NCBI GenBank assembly: GCA_965658445.1
Contig: CBFHSF010000005.1
Span: 1-64,000, forward strand
Direction: 5' to 3'
DNA from: CBFHSF01 sp965658445
Lineage (GTDB): Bacteria; Bacteroidota; Bacteroidia; Flavobacteriales; Schleiferiaceae
Length of the DNA stretch: 64,000 nucleotides
Shown here: positions 44,383 through 52,002 of the stretch, piece by piece
Position numbering within the stretch: the stretch's first letter is position 1
Layout of the letters: every line of letters starts with the position of its first letter
Position numbers and translations under genes: made by a program
Notes under the pieces: generated by a model
Seen by the model: the letters and a program-made list of their open reading frames with translations, nothing else
Databases searched by the model: none
What the model was told of the DNA's origin: nothing

Positions 44383-45606
44383 TTAAGAGCGCGAAGCTTT
44401 TACAGGATCTAATCTCATGACTACCCAGGCCGCATAGGTGCTGAGCACAATGCTAATGGCCACAATGGTCAAGGTATGTGTCAATGTAATACTCCAATCT
44501 AGGGAAGCGGGTAAAAGGGGTTCAAATCCATAATTTTCCAATGCATCACCGGCTTGCCCTAGCAGTCTCAATGGATTTCGGTTGAAGTAGAACGTGATGG
44601 GACGAGCCAGAAGCGCTCCGGCCACACCGCCTATTAAGGACATTAAGCCTGCTTCAATCATGGTGGTCAAAGAGAGTTTAGCCCTTCTCATTCCCACAGA
44701 GATTAACACCCCGAATTCTCGAGTTCTCTCGGCAGTCATCATTAAAATGGTTCCAAAAATCCCAAAGGAGATAATCATGTATAGGACCGCCAAAAAGATT
44801 TGGCCTCCAGTAGAATCGGCGTCAATGGTTTGCTTGAGCTCAGGAAGAAATTCTTCCCAGTTCATCACTTCATAAGAATCGGGCAAATAGTCTTTTAATT
44901 CGTTTTGAAGCACATTGTATTTGGATTGTTTCTCCGGTGTGAGGATAAGGGTGGACAATCTATTGTCTGCACCGTACAAATACTGCGCTTCATCCAATGG
45001 CATCATGACCAGGTTTTTGCTCAGAAGCGGATTTTTCACATCAAGTATTCCCACCAATGGATACTGGGCGTTGGCAGAAATCCCGTGGTAACCTTGTCCT
45101 AGGAAAACCAATGTATCTCCCACTTCAATTCCAAAGTAATCCGCCATTCCACTTCCGATAACTACTCCAGGTTTTTCACCGAGTGAGAAGATTTTTCCAG
45201 GATGTATTTTCGTGGTTAGTCCCAAGCCTTTGAGTTCTTGTTCTGGATCAATGCCCAAAATCAAAGTTCCCTTGGTTAGACGTCCGGTGGATACCAGGCT
45301 GAAGCTTTCCAATCGCGGTGTTACCTCTGCTACTCCAGGTAATGCTCGAATGGCATCGATAGAGTCTTGAGGCATCTCAAAGGAGTTCTCCAAGGTTTGC
45401 TCATCCCAGAATCCACGGTCGTGTACCTGAATAAAACCAGAATACGAACCCACCATATTGGAAATCATATTTTCATAGGCTCCCAATTGGAAAGACCTTA
45501 GGATGATGGCAAAGAAAACCGCAAACAAAACCGATGTCATGGTAATGATGCTTCGGCGTTTGTTACGCCAGATATTCCGCCAGGCGAGAAGGAGTATCAG
45601 CTTCAT
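44383..45606 (-). CDS. ABC transporter permease, FtsX/LolC-E type (first permease)
   Basis: A 407-residue permease of the same architecture: N-terminal TM (about 15-35, SIITMTSVLFAVFFAIILRSF), periplasmic domain (about 40-270), and three C-terminal TMs with MMTAERTREFGVLISVGMRRAKL (about 292-315). Overlap of 4 bp with the LolA-like gene upstream indicates translational coupling between carrier and permease, the same functional pair as LolA and LolCE. Confidence 0.9.
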   Translation of the reverse strand: MKLILLLAWRNIWRNKRRSIITMTSVLFAVFFAIILRSFQLGAYENMISNMVGSYSGFIQVHDRGFWDEQTLENSFEMPQDSIDAIRALPGVAEVTPRLESFSLVSTGRLTKGTLILGIDPEQELKGLGLTTKIHPGKIFSLGEKPGVVIGSGMADYFGIEVGDTLVFLGQGYHGISANAQYPLVGILDVKNPLLSKNLVMMPLDEAQYLYGADNRLSTLILTPEKQSKYNVLQNELKDYLPDSYEVMNWEEFLPELKQTIDADSTGGQIFLAVLYMIISFGIFGTILMMTAERTREFGVLISVGMRRAKLSLTTMIEAGLMSLIGGVAGALLARPITFYFNRNPLRLLGQAGDALENYGFEPLLPASLDWSITLTHTLTIVAISIVLSTYAAWVVMRLDPVKASRS

Positions 45607-46337
45607 TCTCTAATTCTTTTCATGTTTTGAGTAGTAAAGAAGGACGGCTTTAAAGGCACGTCAAAAGTCAGTGACTTGTAGGTCATTTCTGTATAATGCC
45701 CCTCTTTGTCAACCGGTGTCATTCTCAGTTTTGAAGGGAGAAGTCTTCCGTCGAGTTCAATGACATCACTGCCTTCCATAACGTTGATTAAAAAATCATC
45801 TTCATCATAGAATTCTGATTTGAGTTGAAGGTATCCCTCTACTGAGATGTATCCAATGATCTTTCCCCAAACAACGGCTGCATCGGGTTTGGGCGTGAAT
45901 TCGATGACGTAGCATTCATAGCCGGCTACGGTTTCGCGACCCTTTAGCGTATGGGTATAGTCAGTGACGATGGAGGATTCTTGAACCAAGTCGTCATTAT
46001 TAAAATCAGAGCCCATCCAACTCTGCATCATCATGGATGGAGGAAGTTTTATGGTTCTTTCTATGTTGGGAACCCAGTTCCAAATTTCTTTTTCTCTTTT
46101 GAGGAAGACCGTCCCCTTGTCTCGTGCTGGAGCTTTTAAAAGAATAAGAGAATAATCTGTTCCTAAAGCCCAAGTCTTCGCCTCCAGGGTTCGTTCCCAA
46201 CTGGGGCGGTGAATGGTAATGGTGAGCTCCGCTTCGTTGGAGTTACCACGAAGCTTTTCTTCGGCTTTTTTTACAATATCAGTGGCTGAGGGGTCTGAGA
46301 AGAAGGGAAATAACAGGGCCAGAAACCAAGTCTTCAT
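45603..46337 (-). CDS. LolA-like outer-membrane lipoprotein-sorting protein
   Basis: A 244-residue protein of the LolA_like (COG2834-type) family. The short hydrophobic N-terminus (MKTWFLALLFPFFSD) is probably a signal peptide, followed by DIVKKAEEKLRGNSNEAELTITI. Landmarks WNWVPNIERTIKLPP (86-100) and SWMGSDFNNDDLV (106-118) are typical. Members adopt an unclosed beta-barrel that shields acyl chains. As first gene of the cassette it probably ferries a lipid or lipoprotein from the permeases to outer-membrane partners. An 18-bp inverted repeat covers the start region. Confidence 0.82.
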   Translation of the reverse strand: MKTWFLALLFPFFSDPSATDIVKKAEEKLRGNSNEAELTITIHRPSWERTLEAKTWALGTDYSLILLKAPARDKGTVFLKREKEIWNWVPNIERTIKLPPSMMMQSWMGSDFNNDDLVQESSIVTDYTHTLKGRETVAGYECYVIEFTPKPDAAVVWGKIIGYISVEGYLQLKSEFYDEDDFLINVMEGSDVIELDGRLLPSKLRMTPVDKEGHYTEMTYKSLTFDVPLKPSFFTTQNMKRIRE

Positions 46338-46338
46338 T

Positions 46339-46356
46339 TTAAAATGTGCATTTTAA
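46339..46356. promoter_or_regulatory. Inverted repeat at the start of the ABC cassette
   Basis: TTAAAATG-TG-CATTTTAA begins 2 bp upstream of the LolA-like start codon; an overlapping 12-bp palindrome CATTTTAAAATG (46335-46346) includes the start. Candidate operator or translational control site. Confidence 0.45.
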
Positions 46357-46498
46357 GTTGTGGTCATTCCGATGGAATCCGGAATTTTTGAACCATAGTA
46401 AAGGTAAGTCAAAATCAATAAAACTGTATGAGTATTCAGACAGAAACAATGGAAAGAAGACTTCCATCGAGAAAATCTATACCTATCAAAAAAAACCA

Positions 46499-46527
46499 TT
46501 TGAAACAGGAGTTGTTTATTACCTTTG
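46499..46527 (+). promoter_or_regulatory. Candidate promoter of brxB (TTTG-N17-TACCTTTG)
   Basis: TTTG at 46499-46502 and TACCTTTG at 46520-46527, 17 bp apart, end 17 nt before the ATG at 46545. This fixes that start against the longer reading frame from 46428. Confidence 0.75.
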
Positions 46528-46544
46528 CAACAAAATATTTAGAT

Positions 46545-46961
46545 ATGTATCCAGAAGATTTAATTGCGCCAATGCGCCAAGACTTGGTGGAAGCAGGATT
46601 CGTAGAAACTCGCACCTCCGCTGAGGTTGAAAAATATATCAACAACACGCCCGGAACTACTCTCGTAGTAATAAACTCTGTTTGTGGTTGTGCCGCAGGA
46701 TCTGCTCGTCCTGCCGCTAAGAAAGCGGTAACCGGAACATCACACAAGCCCGACAACTTGATTACTGCCTTTGCAGGAAATGATGTTGACGGTGTAAACA
46801 CGGCTCGCGCTTTGATGGCTCCATTCCCTCCTTCTTCTCCCTCTATGGCTTTGTTCAAAGACGGAAAGTTGGTTCACATGATTGAGAGACACCACATTGA
46901 AGGCCGCACGGCAGACATGATTGCTGATAATTTGGAGCAAGCTTTTGAAGAGCACTGCTAA
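46545..46961 (+). CDS. BrxA/BrxB-family bacilliredoxin
   Basis: A 138-residue thioredoxin-fold protein of the YphP/YqiW family. The active site CGC (47-49, NSVCGCAAGSARP) removes bacillithiol or related low-molecular-weight thiols from protein cysteines. MYPEDLIAPMRQDL at the N-terminus, FPPSSPSMALFKDG and HMIERHHIEGR are family hallmarks. ATG 46545 gives the normal length and the conserved N-terminus; a start at 46428 would add 39 unrelated residues and lie upstream of the promoter. It implies that the organism uses bacillithiol or a comparable thiol. Confidence 0.93.
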   Translation: MYPEDLIAPMRQDLVEAGFVETRTSAEVEKYINNTPGTTLVVINSVCGCAAGSARPAAKKAVTGTSHKPDNLITAFAGNDVDGVNTARALMAPFPPSSPSMALFKDGKLVHMIERHHIEGRTADMIADNLEQAFEEHC

Positions 46962-46993
46962 GAGCGACATCAGGAAATAGAAAGTTTAGAAAG

Positions 46994-47016
46994 CCCCTCG
47001 GAAGAGGGGTTTTTTT
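46994..47016 (+). terminator. Rho-independent terminator after brxB
   Basis: CCCCTC (46994-46999)-GGAA-GAGGGG (47004-47009) followed by seven T. Confidence 0.9.
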
Positions 47017-47714
47017 GTTGGGTGAGCAGTAAACAGTGAGCAGTAAGGACCTGTCCAGATGAATATCGGGAGTGGGGACCGACGGTCCCACCCCGGTAAA
47101 ATTTCGGAAAATGTTCTAATCAGACGCGACAAGTAATCGGTTACTTTCGGTAGTAGTCGGCTGAAGTTGGAAAAGCCGGGGCGTGTGCCACGCCCTCCCC
47201 AGTTCAAGTTACAGCAATTGAAACTCTCAAGCGTCATTTAATCAATTGTATTCGGTTGAAACCGATTCGATAAGGTTAGCACGGGGAATCCACGATTCCC
47301 GCCCCATCTCAAGTTACAAACCGAAATTCAAAAAGTCGTAAAACAATCGATTGTATCCGAGTCCATCTTTTCGGTTTTCCTCGAATTACCGGAAGGAGAA
47401 TTTTGTCGGTTGTAAGCGTTTACTTGACGGGTTACCTATCGCGAAAATCGTAGCTTGAGACCGGGGCCTGGGGTGCAGCCCCAGGTGGAAACTAGTAACT
47501 AGTAACTGGTGACTGGTGACTTGTGACTTGTGACTTGTGACTTGTGACTTGTGACTTGTGACTTGTGACTTGTGACTTGTGACTTGTGACTTGTGACTGG
47601 GGAGGAAGAAAGAAGGAAAGAGGAATTTAATTTATGTGTGAACTCCGGAATTTTGACTTCTTCAGATTCCTTCTTATCCCTGTTCTCTGTTGCCTGTTCC
47701 CTGTTACCCGCTCC
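47017..47714. repeat. Dispersed non-coding repeat, copy B
   Basis: About 700 bp without credible genes, again between convergent units and just behind a terminator. It shares blocks with copy A (26960-27478): ATTTCGGAAAA at 47101, an 18-bp block at 47138-47155, a 21-bp identical block at 47441-47461, a purine-rich block at 47602-47622, and a CTGTTGCCTGTTCCCTG-like tail near 47690. GC hairpins at 47073-47094, 47178-47200 and 47283-47305 keep their pairing while the stem words change. No ORF of quality is present. Confidence 0.7.
47521..47597 (+). repeat. Heptamer tandem repeat, 11 exact copies of TTGTGAC
   Basis: Seventy-seven bases consist of eleven perfect TTGTGAC units, preceded by degenerate CTGGTGAC-like units, inside dispersed repeat copy B. 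It is prone to slippage. Confidence 0.97.
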
Positions 47715-48701
47715 CTATATACTCAAAATCCTACCAATCTTAAGCAACTGAGTGTCCAGTTTCTTTTTCTTGCCAATGGCATCTTCAAAGGGAGTGAAAA
47801 CCACTTTTCCGCAAATTTCACCGACCATACCACCACTCTTGTCATTGAGTAGATGTTCTACCGAGGAAACTCCTAACAACGAAGCCAATACTCGGTCTTT
47901 ACACGAGGGTGCGCCTCCGCGTTGAAGGTGTCCCAAAACGGTAACTTTGGTGTCGATATTGGGATAGAGCTGCTTGGCTCTTTCGGCAATGGAGTAGGCA
48001 TCGCCAACCTTGCTGCCCTCAGCAACCATTACGATGTTGCTGGTTTTTTGAGCTTCAAAGGCCTTTTCTAGATATTGAGTGAGTTCATCCCAAGAACTCT
48101 GGTGTTCTTCAGGGAGAACCATATCCAATGCACCAATGGCCAAACCACTTTGTAGGGCAATAAACCCAGTATCTCTTCCCATTACCTCCACAAAGAAGAG
48201 TCGGTTGTGGGAGTGGGCGGTATCGCGAATTTTATCCACGGCTTCTACCACCGTATTGAGTGCGGTGTCAAAGCCAAGGGTGTAATCCGTTCCCGCCAAG
48301 TCATTGTCAATGGTTCCGGGAATACCAATGGTTTTGATTCCCGTTTCGGCTTCGAAGATTTTAGCTCCGGTAAAGGAACCATCTCCTCCAATTACCACTA
48401 GGGCATCAATTCCCTGGTCCTTCATTTGTCGTGCGGCCTTTTGTCGACCTTCAGGCGTTCTGAAGCTTTCGGATCGTGCAGACTTTAAAAAGGTTCCCCC
48501 TCTGTGGAGTATGTTTTTTACGCCACGAGCATCCAATTCAATAAAATCACCTTCTACCAAACCGTCGTATCCCCTAAAAACACCCACCACTTCCTTTTTG
48601 TAATAGACAGAGGCGCGGACTACGGCACGTATGGCTGGATTCATTCCTGGGGAGTCTCCTCCCGAAGTCAAAACGGCAATTTTTCTAATTTTCCCACTCA
48701 T
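47715..48701 (-). CDS. pfkA: ATP-dependent 6-phosphofructokinase
   Basis: A 328-residue PfkA: ATP site TSGGDSPGMNPAIR (12-25), VIGGDGSFTGA (about 104-114), the catalytic PGTIDND (about 127-133) and fructose-6-phosphate site EVMGRDTGFIALQ (about 166-178), plus GHLQRGG. It commits fructose 6-phosphate to glycolysis. The ATG at 48701 is chosen: the 24 codons upstream are not conserved in the family and the protein proper begins KIAVLTSGGD. GGDG and the preceding GG favour ATP over pyrophosphate use. Confidence 0.95.
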   Translation of the reverse strand: MSGKIRKIAVLTSGGDSPGMNPAIRAVVRASVYYKKEVVGVFRGYDGLVEGDFIELDARGVKNILHRGGTFLKSARSESFRTPEGRQKAARQMKDQGIDALVVIGGDGSFTGAKIFEAETGIKTIGIPGTIDNDLAGTDYTLGFDTALNTVVEAVDKIRDTAHSHNRLFFVEVMGRDTGFIALQSGLAIGALDMVLPEEHQSSWDELTQYLEKAFEAQKTSNIVMVAEGSKVGDAYSIAERAKQLYPNIDTKVTVLGHLQRGGAPSCKDRVLASLLGVSSVEHLLNDKSGGMVGEICGKVVFTPFEDAIGKKKKLDTQLLKIGRILSI

Positions 48702-48766
48702 GGCACATTCAATTTTTTCGTTGTTCTTTAAACAAAGTCTAGTGTAAAGAGTTGATGTAACCTCGG

Positions 48767-48797
48767 TTGTCACAACTCATTCATATGATTACCTTTG
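48767..48797 (+). promoter_or_regulatory. Candidate promoter of the LpxH-like gene (TTG-N20-TACCTTTG)
   Basis: TTG at 48767-48769 and TACCTTTG at 48790-48797 with a 20-bp spacer, 31 bp before the ATG at 48829. Confidence 0.65.
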
Positions 48798-48828
48798 GCA
48801 AAAGGTAAAAAACCCACCTGTACAATCT

Positions 48829-49617
48829 ATGGCTCCTGGAAAAAAGATTTACTTTATTTCTGACCTACACTTAGGTGCTCCTGATGCGGTAAATTCTCTT
48901 GAGAGAGAAAAGCTATTTGTCTCCTGGCTTGACCAAGTCAAGGCGGATGCAGAAGAAATCTTTGTAGTGGGTGATCTCTTTGATTTTTGGTTTGAATACA
49001 AGAAAGCGGTTCCCCGTGGTCACACACGTGCTTTGGGAAAGTTGGCAGAGTTAGCAGATTCTGGTATCGCTATTCACTTCTTTACAGGAAACCATGACAT
49101 GTGGATTTTTGATTATTTGCCTACGGAAATAGGAGCCACCCTCCACAGAGAACCCATAGAAAGAGAGTTCAACGGTAAGAAATTCCTCATTGGTCATGGT
49201 GACGGTTTAGGTCCAGGTGATCATGGGTATAAGTTTCTGAAAAAGGTCTTTGCTAATAAGTTTTTGCAGTGGTGCTTTGCCCGTCTTCATCCCAATTTTG
49301 GAATTGGTTTGGCGGATTACTTCAGCAAGACCAGTCGCCAGCATACAGGCGGTGACGATGCCATTTATCGAGGAGCCAAAGAAGAATGGCTTGCCATTTA
49401 CTGTGCTGAATTAGAATCTCAAAGACACAGAGATTACTACCTCTTCGGTCACCGACACCTTCCTCTTTCCATTCAAATTGGAGACGCTCAATACGTAAAC
49501 CTAGGAGACTGGATTCAGTATTTCACCTATGCTGAGTTTGATGGCGAGACCCTTCACTTGAAGAATTATGTGGAAGAGGAACTGCCCTTTATTGAGGACG
49601 TTTTCCCCGTTTCTTAG
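48829..49617 (+). CDS. lpxH: UDP-2,3-diacylglucosamine diphosphatase, LpxH-like
   Basis: A 262-residue calcineurin-like metallophosphatase. Metal-binding motifs run in order: SDLHLG (10-15), GDLFDFW (about 46-52), GNHDMW (about 86-91), GHGDGL (about 123-128) and GHRHLP (about 204-209). It hydrolyses UDP-2,3-diacylglucosamine to lipid X in lipid A synthesis at the inner face of the inner membrane. Length and motif spacing fit LpxH rather than a generic phosphodiesterase. It is a single gene, convergent with the M28 peptidase. Confidence 0.88.
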   Translation: MAPGKKIYFISDLHLGAPDAVNSLEREKLFVSWLDQVKADAEEIFVVGDLFDFWFEYKKAVPRGHTRALGKLAELADSGIAIHFFTGNHDMWIFDYLPTEIGATLHREPIEREFNGKKFLIGHGDGLGPGDHGYKFLKKVFANKFLQWCFARLHPNFGIGLADYFSKTSRQHTGGDDAIYRGAKEEWLAIYCAELESQRHRDYYLFGHRHLPLSIQIGDAQYVNLGDWIQYFTYAEFDGETLHLKNYVEEELPFIEDVFPVS

Positions 49618-49644
49618 TCCCGTCTGATTTTTTAACCCTCTTCT

Positions 49645-51093
49645 TTATTCTTCCTTCTTGGGAGTGCTTTCAACAGTTACGTACATGTCGTTGAGGTCTA
49701 AGACATAAATCAGGGCGGCCATGCTGGCTGCACCCAATTCTAATTCTCTGGGGTGGATGCTTTCAAACACATCCGTAGCCGCGTGGTGGTAGTCAAAATA
49801 CCTTTGATTGTCTGCGCGATAACCAATAAGCAGGGTTTGTGTTTTGTCCAGTGTGCCAATGTCCGCACCTGAATATCCTGCGGGAAACTCATGAATTCCA
49901 TATGGTGTAAACAGCGTTCTCAACCCACGGAAGGCCTCTACCGTTGCGTCATTTCCATCAATACTAAAGCCCCTTGGAGCTCCCGATCCACCATCTGATT
50001 CAATGGCGGCTACGTGGTGTTCATTGAGTTGTTTGGATCGCTCGGCGTAGGTTTTGGCGCCGTCCAGCCCAAATTCTTCATTCATGTAAAGAACCACTCG
50101 TAAAGTTCTTTTGAGTTTGATATTGTTTTTGGCGAGGTAGTATGGAATGGCCAAACTTTGCATGGATCCCGAACCATCATCTTGTGCGCCTTCTCCCAAT
50201 TCCCAAGAGTCTAGGTGTCCTCCCACTAAGAGTATTTCCTCTGGTCTTTCTGTTCCGTGCCACTCTCCAATGACGTTGTACGATTTGGTTCTTTCCAAAC
50301 TTTCACAAGAGAGGGTAAGAGATACTTTGGTGTTGGGATTTTTTTGAAGCGCTTCGTGAAGGGCGTTGGCTCCGACGATGCTCACTGCCGCCGCGGGAAT
50401 TTTATTTTCTGCCCCTTCGTAACTCATGGATCCCGTGTGGGGATGGTTGTCTGGTAAAAGAGTCATGGAACGGACGATTACGGCCACGGCCCCAAATTTT
50501 GACGCTTCAATGGCACCGGCCCAACGTTGGTTAACGGCACCGCCGTAGGCAAAACCTGTATTGATTAGTGCAGGGTCCATGGGTCTATTGTAAAAGACAA
50601 TTTTGCCCTTGAGTTTTTCTTCACCTAGGTCCTTCAGTTCTTCAAAATTTTGAACTTCAACAACTTCGGCCTCTACCGCGCCATTGTCAAAATCTTGTGT
50701 TCCTACCGATCCTCCCAAAGCACATACAGCGAGAGGCGTCCCGTCTTCTAGGATGGATGCTTTTTCCAAGTCGCCTCTCACCCAATGAGGTACGTCCACT
50801 TCCTGCAAAATCACTTGGTCTGCTCCTAGTGAATCCATGACCATGCGGGCCCATTGAACGGCATTTTCTGCATTTTCTGAACCTGCCGGTCTGGGACCAA
50901 TGTCTTTACAAAGTGCTCTCAGTAACTCGTAGGCATACTGCTCAGAAAGTGCCGTGGTATATAGAGATTGTATGGTTTGTTCGGTGGTTCGTTCTTCGTT
51001 TACCGTCGTGCTGGGTTCCAGAGGTTGAGCCATAACCGTTGTGGAAATACAGAATGCGAGAAGGACTAATGTGTTTGTCAATTTGGATATCAT
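49645..51093 (-). CDS. M28-family zinc peptidase with PA domain, secreted
   Basis: A 482-residue peptidase with a signal peptide (about 1-22, ending VMAQ). A protease-associated domain (about 130-245) precedes the dinuclear-zinc catalytic core: GGHLDSW (His293, Asp295), AQDDGSG (Asp305), MNEEFGLDG (Glu339/340), ESDGG (Asp367) and a late HHAATDVFE. It resembles carboxypeptidase Q-type enzymes that cleave dipeptides or C-terminal residues. Probably periplasmic or extracellular. Confidence 0.88.
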   Translation of the reverse strand: MISKLTNTLVLLAFCISTTVMAQPLEPSTTVNEERTTEQTIQSLYTTALSEQYAYELLRALCKDIGPRPAGSENAENAVQWARMVMDSLGADQVILQEVDVPHWVRGDLEKASILEDGTPLAVCALGGSVGTQDFDNGAVEAEVVEVQNFEELKDLGEEKLKGKIVFYNRPMDPALINTGFAYGGAVNQRWAGAIEASKFGAVAVIVRSMTLLPDNHPHTGSMSYEGAENKIPAAAVSIVGANALHEALQKNPNTKVSLTLSCESLERTKSYNVIGEWHGTERPEEILLVGGHLDSWELGEGAQDDGSGSMQSLAIPYYLAKNNIKLKRTLRVVLYMNEEFGLDGAKTYAERSKQLNEHHVAAIESDGGSGAPRGFSIDGNDATVEAFRGLRTLFTPYGIHEFPAGYSGADIGTLDKTQTLLIGYRADNQRYFDYHHAATDVFESIHPRELELGAASMAALIYVLDLNDMYVTVESTPKKEE

Positions 51094-51166
51094 ATGTTAG
51101 GATGTTTGTGCGCGTGTAATTTTTCCAGCGTGAAAATAAGGAAAAACCCCCCGGGACTCAAGTCAC

Positions 51167-51196
51167 TTTGGCCTAAAGCACTTTCGTTTATATTTG
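51167..51196 (+). promoter_or_regulatory. Candidate promoter of the TauE/SafE gene (TTTG-N18-TATATTTG)
   Basis: TTTG at 51167-51170 and TATATTTG at 51189-51196, 18 bp apart, end 8 nt before the ATG at 51205. A start at 51094 would lie upstream of this promoter. Confidence 0.7.
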
Positions 51197-51204
51197 CAGC
51201 CATT

Positions 51205-52002
51205 ATGGAAATCATTGGATACTTAGGAGCTATACTCATTGGCGTTTCACTGGGTTTAATTGGTGGCGGCGGAAGCATTCTTACCGTTCCCTTGCTTACC
51301 TATGTCTTTGGCATGGACCCCGTTTTGGCGACGGGATATTCTCTTATTGTAGTGGGTGTGGCGGCCGCCGTGGGAGGATTCAGTTCGTTAAAAGCGGGCA
51401 ACGTGGATATGGCTGCGGTTTTGGGGTTTGGAATTCCCAGTACATTATCCGTATTTCTAACACGACGATATCTCGTTCCCTTTATTCCAGATACCTTATG
51501 GGAGGTAGAAGGTGTTTTTACTCTTGAAAAGGGTCCGTTTCTATTGCTCTTGTTTGCGGTTTTGATGGCCATGGCCAGCTATAAAATGATTTGGGGAAAG
51601 GCTCCAGAACGCTCTCAAAATACCTCTCCCATTCGATTGGCTGCTCAAGGTCTTTTTGTAGGATTGGTTACTGGAGTGGTCGGCGCTGGAGGTGGATTTA
51701 TTATTGTTCCTGCCTTAGTGGTCCTCTCCGGTTTGGATATGAAAAAAGCCGTTGGATCTTCGCTCATGATCATTGCCATCAATTCCACCATTGGAGCTTT
51801 GGGCGATGTGGCAAACCCTGAACTGACCCTTGACTTTGAGTTTTTGAGCATCATTATCGGATTGGCCGTCTTGGGGATTGTTATTGGTAAAGCCCTTTCC
51901 AAAAGGATTTCTGGCGCTAAACTCAAACCCATCTTTGGCTACTTTATAATTGTGGCCAGCGTGGGAATACTCGCGGCGGAGCTGTTGAAAATTACCAGCT
52001 AA
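51205..52002 (+). CDS. TauE/SafE-family inner-membrane permease
   Basis: A 265-residue protein with about eight TM helices. The internally duplicated signature is IGVSLGLIGGGGSILTVPLL (about 12-31) and VGLVTGVVGAGGGFIIVPAL (about 151-170), the glycine-rich loops of the family. Members export sulfite, sulfoacetate or related organosulfur anions, or are of unknown specificity. The ATG at 51205 is supported by the promoter just before it and by the start of TM1. It is convergent with the AddA-like gene and overlaps it by 11 bp. Confidence 0.87.
   Translation: MEIIGYLGAILIGVSLGLIGGGGSILTVPLLTYVFGMDPVLATGYSLIVVGVAAAVGGFSSLKAGNVDMAAVLGFGIPSTLSVFLTRRYLVPFIPDTLWEVEGVFTLEKGPFLLLLFAVLMAMASYKMIWGKAPERSQNTSPIRLAAQGLFVGLVTGVVGAGGGFIIVPALVVLSGLDMKKAVGSSLMIIAINSTIGALGDVANPELTLDFEFLSIIIGLAVLGIVIGKALSKRISGAKLKPIFGYFIIVASVGILAAELLKITS

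Noticed and set aside
46428..46544. N-terminal extension of the bacilliredoxin
   Set aside because: The 39 extra residues match nothing in the family and the stretch contains the promoter.
47521..47597. Possible CRISPR array
   Set aside because: The unit is 7 bp with no spacers and no cas genes are nearby; it is a simple tandem repeat.
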